A stretch of DNA of 51,991 nucleotides from Natronococcus sp. A-GB7 (GTDB taxonomy: Archaea > Halobacteriota > Halobacteria > Halobacteriales > Natrialbaceae): positions 1 through 51,991 of the forward strand of contig NZ_JARUKV010000031.1 in NCBI RefSeq assembly GCF_029688865.1. The letters run 5' to 3'. Numbering within the stretch: the first letter of the stretch is position 1; the number at the start of each line of letters is the position of its first letter. Of the stretch, positions 17,885 to 26,640 are shown piece by piece. The translations under genes were made by a program, and so were the position numbers. Under the pieces are notes generated by a model. The model worked only from the letters and a program-made list of their open reading frames with translations. It had not been told where the DNA came from and searched no databases.

Positions 17885-18205
17885 TCACAGCAGCCTCTGA
17901 TTTACGTGTGAGTCCAGTATGTACCCCCCAAAGGTATGCTCCCACCAGGAGTGGACTGAGCTGTCGGTGGCAGGGCCCGGAAACCCGTACCATTGGTAGT
18001 GAGGTGCACCTCGTTGCGCTTCACCGGCCCACCGACCAACAGCCTTCGAAATACTCGAGCACTCATCGAGATTGCTTCCTGGACCATCCAGCCCGACCGA
18101 GAGTCGGCTGTCCTTCTCTCTACGGCCAGTCCGTCGAGTACGCGAGTCGTGAACCGAATGAGAGGGGGAGCGAGTCACCGTGAGAGCTCCAGGCACCGGT
18201 TTCAC
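17885..18205 (-). other. Possible decayed coding region, minus strand
   Basis: In this gap one minus-strand frame reads 'TTRVLDGLAVERRTADSRSG' and 'ARVFRRLLVGGPVKRNEVHL', with protein-like amphipathic character, but it has no start codon in context and ends in a Gly/Thr-rich tail. An overlapping frame is open longer with poor composition. I cannot choose a frame or a family. Confidence 0.2.
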
Positions 18206-18284
18206 CTCTCTCAGGGAGGACGATCGGCAGGCTAGCGACGACTTGACTCTCTGTCGGGATGTTGTTGGCCAAAATAGTTTTCAG

Positions 18285-18545
18285 TTGAGGTGAACCACTG
18301 CTGTTCGAGGAGTGGGGTTGGTGTGTCCCCCACGGCCTCACCGCGTTGAGTGATCGTTACTACCCTTGGACGGCCGCATGGCCGCTGCTGAGTAGGTTTT
18401 CAGTTTCCGTATGAGTGTCGTCGCGCGTGAGAGGGTGGAAGAGCCACCAACTCCTCCCGGTCAGCGGGAGACCGTCCACCACCACCACTCGAGGCGAACC
18501 AGTCCTCGAGTGTGAGCACCGCCACTCCACGGGTGCTCTTTTGTT
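18285..18545 (+). ncRNA. Candidate structured RNA: row of stem-loops ending in a T-run
   Basis: No gene fits here, but perfect inverted repeats follow one another: CGGCC/GGCCG (18371-18384), GGTGG/CCACC (18434-18448), CTCCCG/CGGGAG (18454-18470), CACTCGAGG/CCTCGAGTG (18486-18512, nine pairs) and GAGCACC/GGTGCTC (18514-18538), then TTTTGTT. A further CCACT/AGTGG pair lies near 18293-18315. The loops are 4-11 bases long. This is denser than expected from GC content alone and the last hairpin plus T-run resembles a terminator on the plus strand. I do not recognise it as RNase P, SRP or another known RNA. Confidence 0.35.
18514..18545 (+). terminator. Hairpin followed by T-run
   Basis: Seven-pair stem GAGCACC/GGTGCTC with an 11-base loop, immediately followed by TTTTGTT. 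It would end the candidate structured RNA transcript. Confidence 0.4.
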
Positions 18546-18708
18546 CCAAACCCGACGAAGTTATTAAATCTTCCTAAGGAGGTTAGTTTTGTTCACCGGT
18601 GACACGATCGTGTTTCGATGATCGGTTGGAGTCGCCGGTCGAGCCGACAGTGTCTCATCGCTCGGTCAACGCCTCAAAAGTAGCGGACAGAGTGTACGAA
18701 ACTGCTGG

Positions 18709-19017
18709 CTACGCAGGATCACTTGGCGTGTCACAGACCTCTCGTGGCTGCGGTCGGCTGTCGGCGCCCGGCTCGAGTTCCGACCGTGGGGTGACCGAAA
18801 CGGTGCCCGTCTGATCGACGGTGACCGTGTACTCACCGTAGGTAAAGGAAACGACACCGGTGAACTCCGTTCGGGAGTGTGGGCCGGTGTGAACCAGCCT
18901 CTCGAGTGCCGTCACGTCGATTACGGCCTGTACCGGCGGCTCGAGGGTCGCCGGCTCGACCCCTTTCTCGGCGGCAATCTTGCGGGCGATTTCGACACCC
19001 AGCTCCGGTGGTTGCAT
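18709..19017 (-). CDS. HalOD1 output domain protein
   Basis: About 102 residues. The central part follows the HalOD1 (halobacterial output domain 1) pattern: 'VEIARKIAAEKGVEPATLEP', 'AVIDVTALERLV', then 'VSFTYGEYTVTVDQTGTVSV', a helix-helix-beta arrangement. HalOD1 proteins are haloarchaeal and thought to work as output modules in signalling or regulation; the ligand is unknown. The start at ATG 19017 puts 'PPELGVEIA' at the N-terminus; ATG 19032 would add five residues. It is divergent from the wHTH gene at 19173 and the two probably share a control region. Confidence 0.75.
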   Translation of the reverse strand: MQPPELGVEIARKIAAEKGVEPATLEPPVQAVIDVTALERLVHTGPHSRTEFTGVVSFTYGEYTVTVDQTGTVSVTPRSELEPGADSRPQPREVCDTPSDPA

Positions 19018-19172
19018 AGTTCCGGCCACCACAGCCGACTACTTGAAACTCAGTCAGACATGCCCTCGCTGAGAACGCCGGTTGGCTCACTAGGGTTTTC
19101 CCCTCCCTTTCATGCCTGATCGCCAGCCTTATGCCGATCTGCATCACCAGTCCAGCGTGCAACAGCCTGCCA

Positions 19173-19547
19173 ATGGAACACGCTGACACGGACCCCCAGC
19201 TCACAGCTCTTGCCCATCGGCGCCGGCGAGCTGTCTTAGCTTGTGTCCGCGAACACAACGTCGTGGCACTTGCCGATCTCGCGGACGAACTCGTCGTCGA
19301 GGAGCACGGCACGACGATCGACGGCATCTCCGCTGAGGTCGTTACGGAGCTGTATCTCAGTCTGTATCATCAACACGTCCCAACACTCGAGGACGCGGGT
19401 CTCATCACGTACGACCAGGAACGGGACCTCGTAACGATCACCGAGGCAGGGACCGTTGCACACACCTACCTCGAGGAACGGCTGTATCAGTTCAATGCAC
19501 ACGAGCCTCGGCCGTCACCCGACTGTCCGGACGAAGGGTCGTGTTGA
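19173..19547 (+). CDS. Winged-helix transcriptional regulator, DUF7344-like
   Basis: About 124 residues. 'LTALAHRRRRAVLACVREHN', 'VALADLADELVVEE' and 'LYHQHVPTLEDAGLITYDQE' are the three blocks of the haloarchaeal wHTH family DUF7344 (short N-terminal helix with Arg cluster, recognition helix, and the H-x-H-x-P-x-L-E-x-A-G-L-I wing). It is a likely DNA-binding regulator; targets are unknown. The start at ATG 19173 is chosen because the longer frame from 19131 adds residues without similarity. It is divergent from the HalOD1 gene, which it may regulate. Confidence 0.8.
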   Translation: MEHADTDPQLTALAHRRRRAVLACVREHNVVALADLADELVVEEHGTTIDGISAEVVTELYLSLYHQHVPTLEDAGLITYDQERDLVTITEAGTVAHTYLEERLYQFNAHEPRPSPDCPDEGSC

Positions 19548-19742
19548 ATCCGCCGCGCTCGAGCCATCACGCGTGGTCTCACGGTGAGCGCCTCGACTCG
19601 CGGTCGCTTCCGGACTAGGAAGGTGGCCACCGCTTCGTCCTTTCATCACGAGTCGGCACTCGCTGCTCGAACCGATCGGGGATCGCGGCGAGTTGGGCCT
19701 CGACCACACGTCGAAGACGGATAGACTGTTCCCGCGAGCGGA

Positions 19743-19856
19743 TCAGGAGTGACTGTACTCGAGCAGCAGACTCACCAGTCCGAAGTAGCCGAGTAGCGCG
19801 AGAGAGACGGTCAGAACTGCCAGAAACAGGAGCGGAACCGATCGCCGGACCATCAT
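19743..19856 (-). CDS. Small membrane protein (37 residues)
   Basis: Two adjacent ATGs at 19856 and 19853 lead into 'VRRSVPLLFLAVLTVSLALLG', a basic head and one transmembrane helix of about 25 residues, ending 'LLLEYSHS'. A 'GGGAG' lies about six bases upstream and could serve as ribosome binding site. The longer frame upstream (to 20000) has no coding character. Function unknown. Confidence 0.4.
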   Translation of the reverse strand: MMVRRSVPLLFLAVLTVSLALLGYFGLVSLLLEYSHS

Positions 19857-20400
19857 CGAACTCCCGTAACTCACTGTGGCCCCCCGTGTCGGTGGGCGAA
19901 CACGCGTCGTGGCGTGGTGTCGGTTATCGCTCCCAGTAGCGGTCCAGCAGGCGTACCCCTGAGGCTTGTTATGTCCATATTCCATAGTATGTGCTGGCAC
20001 TCAAAAACACCAGTCAGACGGATGTCAGACAGGTGGGTTCGTGTCGTGTGACTCGGCCACATCAATTGTAGTTCGGTAGGAATATTAACGCGGTGTGCTC
20101 GCGGCCGTCAGGCAGGAACCGGGTATGCACCCACTTGCAACTCCCGGACCGAGTGTACATGGTCTAATCAGCAGCGTTGGCAGCCGGTGTCTCTCCTCAC
20201 TTCTGGTCCGAGCTCGCCCTACGGCGTCGGGGCAGTCCTCGAGCGCTCCGACCGACCGCTCTCCACACCGTCTGACTCGTCGACCCACAGCTGTCGATCT
20301 CGCGATCAGTAACTCTCCGAGTGTATCACAATTGTTGTCTGCTTGGGAATTAAATCTATGATACCAAGGCTATTATTTACCCCCAGATTTCTTCACTAGT
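19857..20400. other. Intergenic stretch upstream of the ABC transporter operon
   Basis: No coding frame with protein-like composition was found. The last 70 bases before 20401 are AT-rich ('GGGAATTAAATC', 'GGCTATTATTTACC') and probably hold the operon promoter. Confidence 0.4.
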
Positions 20401-21168
20401 ATGGCTAATTCACACGGGCAGACGAGTACTCCGTCCGCTGTCGTTTCCGCGTCGGACGTGAGGAAAGTCTACACGCAGGGGTCCAATCCAGGGCGGATCG
20501 CCCGGGCCCTTGGGCGATCACCCCCACCTACTATTAGCGCGGTCGATACGGTGTCGCTTGCGGTCTCGCAGGAAGAAATCGTCGGCCTCGCGGGTCCGAG
20601 CGGGAGCGGCAAATCGACACTGCTGCATATCCTTGCGGGATTAGAACACCCAACCGAAGGGACGGTGACGTTCCAAGGGACGGAGCTTGCGGCGCTGTCA
20701 CGACGCGGCCGAACGCGACACCGACTCGAGCACATCGGAATCGTGTTCCAACATTTTCATCTCCTCAACTCGCTCTCGGCTCGCGCAAACGTCGCGCTTC
20801 CGCTGGTCGAACTCGGTGTTGGCAAGCGACAGCGTCGACAGCGGGCAACCGACCTGCTCGAGCGTGTCGGGCTCGGAGATCGAATCACGCACCGACCGGG
20901 AGAACTCAGCGGGGGCGAGCGACAACGCGTTGCGATCGCCCGTGCACTCGTTACAGATCCGGCACTCGTCGTCGCTGATGAACCGACCGGGGAACTCGAT
21001 ACGGACACTGGCCGAACGATACTCCAAGAGTTCCAGCGCGTCGCAGAAAACCGGGCGGTCGTCCTCGCCTCACACGATCGCGAAACGCTCGATATCTGCG
21101 ATCGACTACTCCGACTCCGCGATGGGTCTATCGCTGATCGTACGAGCCGCGGTGAGATCACCGGATGA
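20401..21168 (+). CDS. ABC transporter ATP-binding protein (MacB/LolD-type)
   Basis: 255 residues. Walker A 'GPSGSGKST' near residue 65, Q-loop 'GIVFQHFHLLNSLSA', canonical signature 'LSGGERQRVAIARAL', Walker B 'LVVADEPTGELD' and 'VLASHD'. About 20 extra N-terminal residues ('YTQGSNPGRIARALGRSPPP') separate strand 1 from the rest. It should energise the two FtsX-type permeases encoded next: its stop overlaps the start of 21165 by four bases and that gene overlaps 22367 the same way, so the three are translationally coupled. Systems of this class extract lipoproteins or export peptides and lipids; the substrate here is unknown. Confidence 0.92.
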   Translation: MANSHGQTSTPSAVVSASDVRKVYTQGSNPGRIARALGRSPPPTISAVDTVSLAVSQEEIVGLAGPSGSGKSTLLHILAGLEHPTEGTVTFQGTELAALSRRGRTRHRLEHIGIVFQHFHLLNSLSARANVALPLVELGVGKRQRRQRATDLLERVGLGDRITHRPGELSGGERQRVAIARALVTDPALVVADEPTGELDTDTGRTILQEFQRVAENRAVVLASHDRETLDICDRLLRLRDGSIADRTSRGEITG

Positions 21169-22370
21169 GGCTTCGGCGACTCCTTGCACGGTGGGTCGGC
21201 CTGATCGCCGTCGGTACCCGGCAAACAGCCTCGCGTGCGACCGCGACCGCAAAACAGCGGGTCTGGTTCAGCGTTCTCGGTGTCGCTGTTGTCATCGCGT
21301 TGCTGATTACGGTCACCGGACTTGGTATCGGCCTCGCGACAGGCGCGACAGTCGCCGATGACGATCTCGATTACTGGATCGTACCCGAAACGGAGAGTCC
21401 GGACTCGCCGTTAGTGGCGACTGACGATCCACAGTTTGGTTCGGTCCACGAGACGAACACCCAAATCCGTCAGAAAGAGGGGGTCGAGGGTTCGACACCG
21501 GTGCTGTCTCAGGTCCACCAGATCGAGGCAAACGGAACGACTGAGTTCGTTCTCATCAACGGGGTGATCAACTCCCCCGAGCTTGATCGTGTTAGCGGTC
21601 TCGACACCGACCTGCTCGCCTCGAACGACCCCTACTACACGGCCGACGACTGGACCGGTGAACTCGTCCTCTCCCAGAGTGCCGCCGAGACGCTGTCGGT
21701 TTCGGCCGGTGATTCGGTGACGGTCGCCGGCAACAGCTCGTTTACGGTGACGGCTATCGACGATCACTCACGTGCGAGTGGCGGTGTCCCCTCAGCACTC
21801 CTACAGCTGAGCGAGTTTCAGGCCGTCACTGGTGCCGGGGCAGACGATCAGGCGGATCAGTTCGTCGTTCGGGCTGACTCACCAGGCGTCGACGAGGAGC
21901 TGGCAGAGATCTATCCACAGTCCTCGGTGAACACCCGTGGCGAGATGATGGCGAGTGACACGGAGGACTCGGAGCTCTCCCTTTCACTCGCCCTTACCGC
22001 GTTCGTCGTTTCGCTCTCGATCGGCACGCTCTTCGTCGTTACGACGTCCGGGCTCAAGATCGTCACGGATCGCCAGCAGCTGACGGTTCTCTCGGCGATG
22101 GGCGTGTCAGTCCGCAGCCAGCTCCAGCTCGTGGGCACACAGACACTCGTTATGACGGCAATTGGGGGCGTTATCGGGTCCATCGGTGGCTTGCTCGGCA
22201 TTCGAGCAGTGAACGCCGTTGCCGTCCGAACACTCACCGCCGAGCCGATCGCGGTCTCGCATCCGCTGTTCGTTGGCTATGGCGTCGGTGTTGCACTTCT
22301 CATGGGACTGCTTTCGCTCCCGATCCTCTTGGCAGTCGCCCGGCGGGTTTCAGGAGGTGTGCCGCAGTGA
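21165..22370 (+). CDS. FtsX/MacB-type ABC transporter permease
   Basis: 401 residues. One transmembrane helix near residues 38-60 ('VVIALLITVTGLGIGLATG'), a large extracytoplasmic domain of about 210 residues, then three helices in the last 130 residues ('LALTALVVS'-like segment, 'LVGTQTLVMTAIGG', 'VGYGVGVALLMGLLSLPI'). This is the LolC/E and MacB permease topology. The external domain is acidic, as expected for a halophile. It starts within the end of the ATPase gene and ends within the start of the second permease, so it belongs to the 20401-23620 operon. Confidence 0.88.
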   Translation: MRLRRLLARWVGLIAVGTRQTASRATATAKQRVWFSVLGVAVVIALLITVTGLGIGLATGATVADDDLDYWIVPETESPDSPLVATDDPQFGSVHETNTQIRQKEGVEGSTPVLSQVHQIEANGTTEFVLINGVINSPELDRVSGLDTDLLASNDPYYTADDWTGELVLSQSAAETLSVSAGDSVTVAGNSSFTVTAIDDHSRASGGVPSALLQLSEFQAVTGAGADDQADQFVVRADSPGVDEELAEIYPQSSVNTRGEMMASDTEDSELSLSLALTAFVVSLSIGTLFVVTTSGLKIVTDRQQLTVLSAMGVSVRSQLQLVGTQTLVMTAIGGVIGSIGGLLGIRAVNAVAVRTLTAEPIAVSHPLFVGYGVGVALLMGLLSLPILLAVARRVSGGVPQ

Positions 22371-23620
22371 TCGACCGAAGTCGCCGCTGGGCGAACAGGA
22401 GCCTTGCACGACTTCAGACCGCCGGACGACTCACCATCGCCCAGTTCCGACAACAGAAGCTCCAGTTGCTCCTGGCCGTTATCGGCGTTGCGCTTGCCGT
22501 GCTCGCGATCACGCTGCTCGTCAGTACCGGACTCGGTGTCCTCGAGACGGGCCAGGAACAGTTCGACACGGCAGACCGTGACCTGTGGGTGACCTCGAGT
22601 GAAACCCGGATGACGGCCGATGGCGGCGGTGGGTTCGAGAACACGCTCTACGATTCACGAACCCTCTCGACCGAGATGGAATCGCACGACGGCATTTCAG
22701 ACGCGGTTCCATTGGCGTTCGATATGGCATATCTAGACAACGGGGAGACGGACGAGCCACAGTCGGTTGTTGCAACGGGCGTGTCAGGCGGTGGCCCAGC
22801 CGTCGAGGTGACGGAGGGCGGGGAGCTACCGACCGATCCTCATTTTGTGGACGACCCAGAGGAGGTGGAGACGACTCGTGAGGTGCTCATCGATCAAGAA
22901 ACAGCACGAACACACAATATCTCGGTCGGAGACACAGTTAGCGTCGGTGGCTCGCTTACCGCTGCACAGGACACCCAGTTCACCGTCGTTGGAATCTCCT
23001 CGACGTTTGAGGAGATGAGCGGGGCACCAACGGTGACGCTGCCACTCAACGAATTCCATCGGATTACGGGAACGACCGAGACCGAGCCGGCGACGTTCAT
23101 TACGATCACTGTTGAGGACGATGCCGACGTCGAGGCCGTCCAGCAGGACCTCGAGTCGGCGTACCCCGAGTACGAGATCCGCTCGAACCAGGAGCAGCTG
23201 TCAGCCGTGCTCCAGGAGCAGGTGATCCACCTCGCTGCCGCAGGCGCACTCATCGTGCTTGCGCTCAGCGCCGGCGTTGCACTCACGGTGTCGCTGCTGT
23301 CACTCGTGGTCTACCAGCAGCGCCAAACGTTTGCAGCGCTCACCGCCCAGGGTGTGTCGTCGTCACTGCTCATTTGTACGGTGATCGGACAGGGGCTCGT
23401 CATCGGCGTCCTCGGCGGAACGATCGGGGTCGCGCTTACGCCTCCCGCTGTGATCGGTCTCAACCGTCTCTCGGAACTCGTCGTCGGCTTCGAGGGTCTC
23501 GTCCAAACGGCACCCTGGGTGTACGGTGTCGCAGTCGGAATTGCGGTGGGTATTGGGACGAGCGCCGCGATGATCGCCGGTTGGCGAGTGAGCCGGTCGG
23601 CTCCACTTGATCATCTCTGA
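22367..23620 (+). CDS. FtsX/MacB-type ABC transporter permease
   Basis: 417 residues with the same layout as the preceding permease: helix 1 'LLLAVIGVALAVLAITLLVS', an acidic external domain to about residue 270, then three helices ('LIVLALSAGVALTVSLLSLVV', 'VIGQGLVIGVLGGTIGVAL', 'WVYGVAVGIAVGIGTSAAMIAGW'). It begins with GTG overlapping the previous stop (GTGA). The two permeases probably form a heterodimer around the external cavity. It is the last gene of the operon; the next gene faces it. Confidence 0.88.
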   Translation: MIDRSRRWANRSLARLQTAGRLTIAQFRQQKLQLLLAVIGVALAVLAITLLVSTGLGVLETGQEQFDTADRDLWVTSSETRMTADGGGGFENTLYDSRTLSTEMESHDGISDAVPLAFDMAYLDNGETDEPQSVVATGVSGGGPAVEVTEGGELPTDPHFVDDPEEVETTREVLIDQETARTHNISVGDTVSVGGSLTAAQDTQFTVVGISSTFEEMSGAPTVTLPLNEFHRITGTTETEPATFITITVEDDADVEAVQQDLESAYPEYEIRSNQEQLSAVLQEQVIHLAAAGALIVLALSAGVALTVSLLSLVVYQQRQTFAALTAQGVSSSLLICTVIGQGLVIGVLGGTIGVALTPPAVIGLNRLSELVVGFEGLVQTAPWVYGVAVGIAVGIGTSAAMIAGWRVSRSAPLDHL

Positions 23621-23764
23621 CTGTTCCTCCCTTACTCGAGAACGCCGAGGTCCGTGAACGGGGAGGACTGCCGCTAAATACATGTCGCGAGCAAAGGGGC
23701 GGCGTCCACTGATCGGCGTTAAAAACGTAGTGTGAAACGATCGCCAAGTGACTCAAGGCGTGAC

Positions 23765-24373
23765 CTACGCCTGTTCGATCTCGCTGCGGGCCATGTCGGC
23801 CAGCTCCTCGTTCGACAGATCGCCGTCGATGAACTCGCGGAGCCGGGCGGCGTTGAGATGGACGGAAACCAGGGTCTCTCTGGATTTGTTCTCGAGCGTG
23901 AATTCGATCTCCTCGATTTCGGAAAAGAACCCCTCAGCGTCGGTGATTCCACGCTCGAGACCGGGTGCGAGTTCGTCGAACTCCCTCCGGAGTTCGGCAA
24001 GATCGTCGGTCATCACGACGAGACACACGGTGAGCTTCCGACCGCGACGCTCGAACTTCTCAATACGGAGAAGATCGCTGTCGAATTCAGACTCATCAGG
24101 CATGAACCCAGGGATCTCCTCCGGTCGTCCGCGGTCTTCTCCGTTCCCTCGGTCCTCACCGTTCCCTTGATCGTCTCCGTTTCCAGGGTGGTCGTCTCCG
24201 TTTCCGTTGCCGTTCCCTCGGTCGCCGCCGTTCCCTTGACCGTCTCCGTTTCCGGGGTGGTCGTCGTCGGCGCCGTTCCCCGCACTGCTCTCTGATTCGC
24301 TATTGCCAGCACAGCCAGCAACGAGTGTTGTGAACGCACCAGCACTACCGAGGAGGATTTTTCGTCTATCCAT
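23765..24373 (-). CDS. Secreted lipoprotein with Gly-Asn-Asp low-complexity linker
   Basis: 202 residues. The N-terminus 'MDRRKILLGSAGAFTTLVAGC' has an Arg pair, a short hydrophobic stretch and a lipobox (V-A-G-C), so it is a lipid-anchored, probably Tat-exported, surface protein. Residues 25-80 form a linker of repeated G-N-G and D-D-H/Q-x-G-N-G units, visible in the DNA as near repeats around 24130-24280. The C-terminal part ('LLRIEKFERRGRKLTVCLVV', 'LAELRREFDELAPGLERGI') is folded alpha/beta in appearance; the domain is not recognised. It converges with the ABC operon. Confidence 0.75.
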   Translation of the reverse strand: MDRRKILLGSAGAFTTLVAGCAGNSESESSAGNGADDDHPGNGDGQGNGGDRGNGNGNGDDHPGNGDDQGNGEDRGNGEDRGRPEEIPGFMPDESEFDSDLLRIEKFERRGRKLTVCLVVMTDDLAELRREFDELAPGLERGITDAEGFFSEIEEIEFTLENKSRETLVSVHLNAARLREFIDGDLSNEELADMARSEIEQA

Positions 24374-24908
24374 TTACAGGTACTTATCACACAGACCAGC
24401 TAATAAGTTTTTATACTTATATAACTAGCAGTATATTCTCTACTACCATTTATAAACACCCATTCAGTTCGATCGCTTAACATATAGTCCTTCATCCGGC
24501 ATACTAATGTGGCCCAGATTCGTTCGCTGGAGCACATCCTCACACATCGTAGGTAGATGGTGCGGACTACTTTCGGAGAAAGCTACTCCGGTACTCTCTG
24601 CCGCTCCCACATCGGAAACGCTACCGACGATGTTACAGGGGAAGCCGGGTTCAGGCCAATCGACGACGAACCGTGGCTTCGGGCGATACCGTCTCGAGCG
24701 TCGCAGCGATCGGTGCCGTTCGAACGACTCACGCTCGCGCTACGTATCCGACTACGAGCGGATAGACCGTGCTTGAGCGGGTGATCGTCTGTTGACGGAC
24801 TTCGACTCATGAGGACGACCGTAACCAGCGCTCCAGTGTGTAAAATACCGGTCAGTTTGATGCAGGATCATCGCAACTTACATGTGAGTGTCTACTTGCG
24901 TTATTATA
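24374..24908. other. Intergenic stretch between divergent genes
   Basis: The first 110 bases are AT-rich and probably hold the promoter of the lipoprotein gene on the minus strand. The rest (24500-24880) is GC-rich, with open frames that lack protein-like composition; nothing was recognised. The cis-prenyltransferase promoter should lie near 24870-24905. Confidence 0.4.
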
Positions 24909-25841
24909 ATGGATGGATGGATACGGAAGCAAGCTACTGCACTCTACGAAGAGCTTCTTTCTGAGGAAGTGTCGGGTGCCCCGTCTCATGTCGCTGTTAT
25001 TCAGGATGGAAACCGGCGGTACGCTCGAGAGCAGGGGGACGATACCCACGAGGGGCACCGTTCGGGCGCGAAAACGACGGAACAGGTCCTCGAGTGGTGT
25101 CAGGAGATCGGCGTCGAGGAACTGACACTCTATGCGTTTTCGACGGAGAACTTCGAGCGATCGGACGAGGAGAACGAACCGTTGTTCGACCTGCTCTGTG
25201 AGAAGCTCTATGAGTTCGCTGATGCCGAGCGCGTCCACGACAACGAGGTGCGGATCAACGTGATCGGGACCGTCGACCGTCTCCCGACACGCGTCCAGGA
25301 GGCGGTTACGTACGCGACGGCCCAGACAGAGCAATACGACGACTTCGTGCTCAACATCGCCCTCGCATACGGTGGCCGGTCCCAGCTCCTCGAGGCTGCG
25401 CGAAGCGTTGCCGACGACGTCGACGCCGGCACCCTTGAGCCCGACGAGGTCGATATTCACGCCGTCGAGGAGCGACTTTATGCGACCCCGCTGCGCGACG
25501 TCGATCTCATCATCAGAACCGGCGGCGGTGAACGGACCTCGAACTTCCTGCCGTGGCATGCAAACGGGACTGAGGCCGCGGTCTTCTTCTGTACACCGTA
25601 CTGGCCGGAGTTCTCGAAAACCGACTTCCTGCGCGGGATCCGGACGTACGAACACCGCCAGCAGTCCTGGCAGCGGACGCGTGCTCGCCGCGCGCTTACA
25701 CTCCTGCGGTCGATGAGCGACCAGGACCTTCCCGAAGCACGCTCGACTGTCGCTCGCTTTCGGGATTCGCTCCCGGTTTCAGAACAGCCATCTGAAGACA
25801 CCATGGAGCTGACTGATTCGAACGAAGGGGTCCCCGATTGA
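24909..25841 (+). CDS. uppS: Cis-prenyltransferase (polyprenyl diphosphate synthase, UppS family)
   Basis: About 310 residues. Family motifs in order: 'VAVIQDGNRRYAREQG' with the catalytic Asp33 (usually M-D-G-N-R-R-W), 'HRSGAKTTEQVLEWC', 'LTLYAFSTENFERS', 'NIALAYGGRSQLLEA', and 'DLIIRTGGGERTSNFLPW' with 'PYWPEFSK' near the C-terminus. These enzymes condense isopentenyl diphosphate onto an allylic primer to make the long polyprenol (dolichol-type) that carries glycans in archaea, which ties it to the surrounding glycan genes. The start at ATG 24909 is preferred to 24888. The C-terminal 60 residues beyond the usual core are hydrophilic. Confidence 0.93.
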   Translation: MDGWIRKQATALYEELLSEEVSGAPSHVAVIQDGNRRYAREQGDDTHEGHRSGAKTTEQVLEWCQEIGVEELTLYAFSTENFERSDEENEPLFDLLCEKLYEFADAERVHDNEVRINVIGTVDRLPTRVQEAVTYATAQTEQYDDFVLNIALAYGGRSQLLEAARSVADDVDAGTLEPDEVDIHAVEERLYATPLRDVDLIIRTGGGERTSNFLPWHANGTEAAVFFCTPYWPEFSKTDFLRGIRTYEHRQQSWQRTRARRALTLLRSMSDQDLPEARSTVARFRDSLPVSEQPSEDTMELTDSNEGVPD

Positions 25842-26106
25842 TTCTCCTCTTTTCGCAGGTAGTGTCTTGTGAATACTCGATGGCTGTTCGGGCGACGGTT
25901 TCAGGATAGCGCCCACCACGACGGCACGGAGACAAGCGAAGCGTGCCGCTGAGCGGGTCGTACTTCTGGAGCGGTGTACTCAACTTTCGCTCGAGCGAAC
26001 TCCTTGCTGACGGGACGAACTGGAAGCCCGTTAAGCGTTCCTGTCTTTCACAGTGACTATATTCAGCTAGTGTTTTTACAAAGCAGACAGGTGAGAAACA
26101 CATCAT

Positions 26107-26379
26107 ATGCCACACACTGTCGTGGTCAACGGGGCGGAAATAACGGTCGGAGAGCAGACGACCGTCGCAACTCTCCAGGAGATTGCCGATGTTCCACAGG
26201 AGGCGACTGCGTTCTTCCGAGCGAACGACGTCATTTACCTCCTCCACGACACTGAGACCATTGCTGAACGCGTCCCAGACGAGGCCACAATCGGGTTCTA
26301 CCGCGGGCAGATCGGCCCTGAAACGGACCTCGAGGCCGACAACGGAGGGCGCTCCGGTACCGACGACAGCGGGGAGTGA
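26107..26379 (+). CDS. Small beta-grasp-like hypothetical protein
   Basis: 90 residues. 'HTVVVNGAEITVGEQTTVATL' suggests a beta hairpin followed by a helix ('LQEIADVPQEA'), as in ubiquitin/ThiS-like beta-grasp domains, then 'IYLLHDTETIAERV' and an acidic disordered tail. There is no terminal Gly-Gly, so it is not an obvious modifier. Small haloarchaeal proteins of this look are common and uncharacterised. AT-rich DNA upstream (26050-26100) fits a promoter. The assignment is by pattern only. Confidence 0.65.
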   Translation: MPHTVVVNGAEITVGEQTTVATLQEIADVPQEATAFFRANDVIYLLHDTETIAERVPDEATIGFYRGQIGPETDLEADNGGRSGTDDSGE

Positions 26380-26640
26380 TCGCTTACGCGAGGGGGTATC
26401 TGGTCGGTTGGGCCCGTGACGGGTACGCGACCGGCTGCCGGTAGGCGGTTGGTGTCTGGCGACCGCCAGGATGGATATAACTCAGTCCGATATTGAGATA
26501 ACGGAGGAAAGTACAATCGACAATAATATTGGGCTTGGAAATTGATTCCTTTTCGACGCAGCAGCGTTCAGACGTTCGGGCCCGGTCCTGTGTCACAGCA
26601 GGGGCCCCACTCCCCCTTTGAGGGGACTCCAGAGATTATC

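Noticed and set aside
24130-24280. Short repeated units considered as a CRISPR or tandem-repeat array
   Set aside because: They are codon-level repeats (Gly-Asn-Gly and Asp-Asp units) inside the lipoprotein linker, with no unique spacers.
24852-25655. Minus-strand frame opposite the cis-prenyltransferase
   Set aside because: Antisense shadow; UppS motifs are unambiguous on the plus strand.
25842-26106. Minus-strand open frame between the cis-prenyltransferase and the beta-grasp gene
   Set aside because: It has protein-unlike Arg/Ser/Pro composition and runs antisense into the prenyltransferase gene.
26542-26640. Upstream extension of the acidic lipoprotein
   Set aside because: It would place 33 non-hydrophobic residues ahead of the signal peptide; a start at 26641 gives a proper lipoprotein signal.
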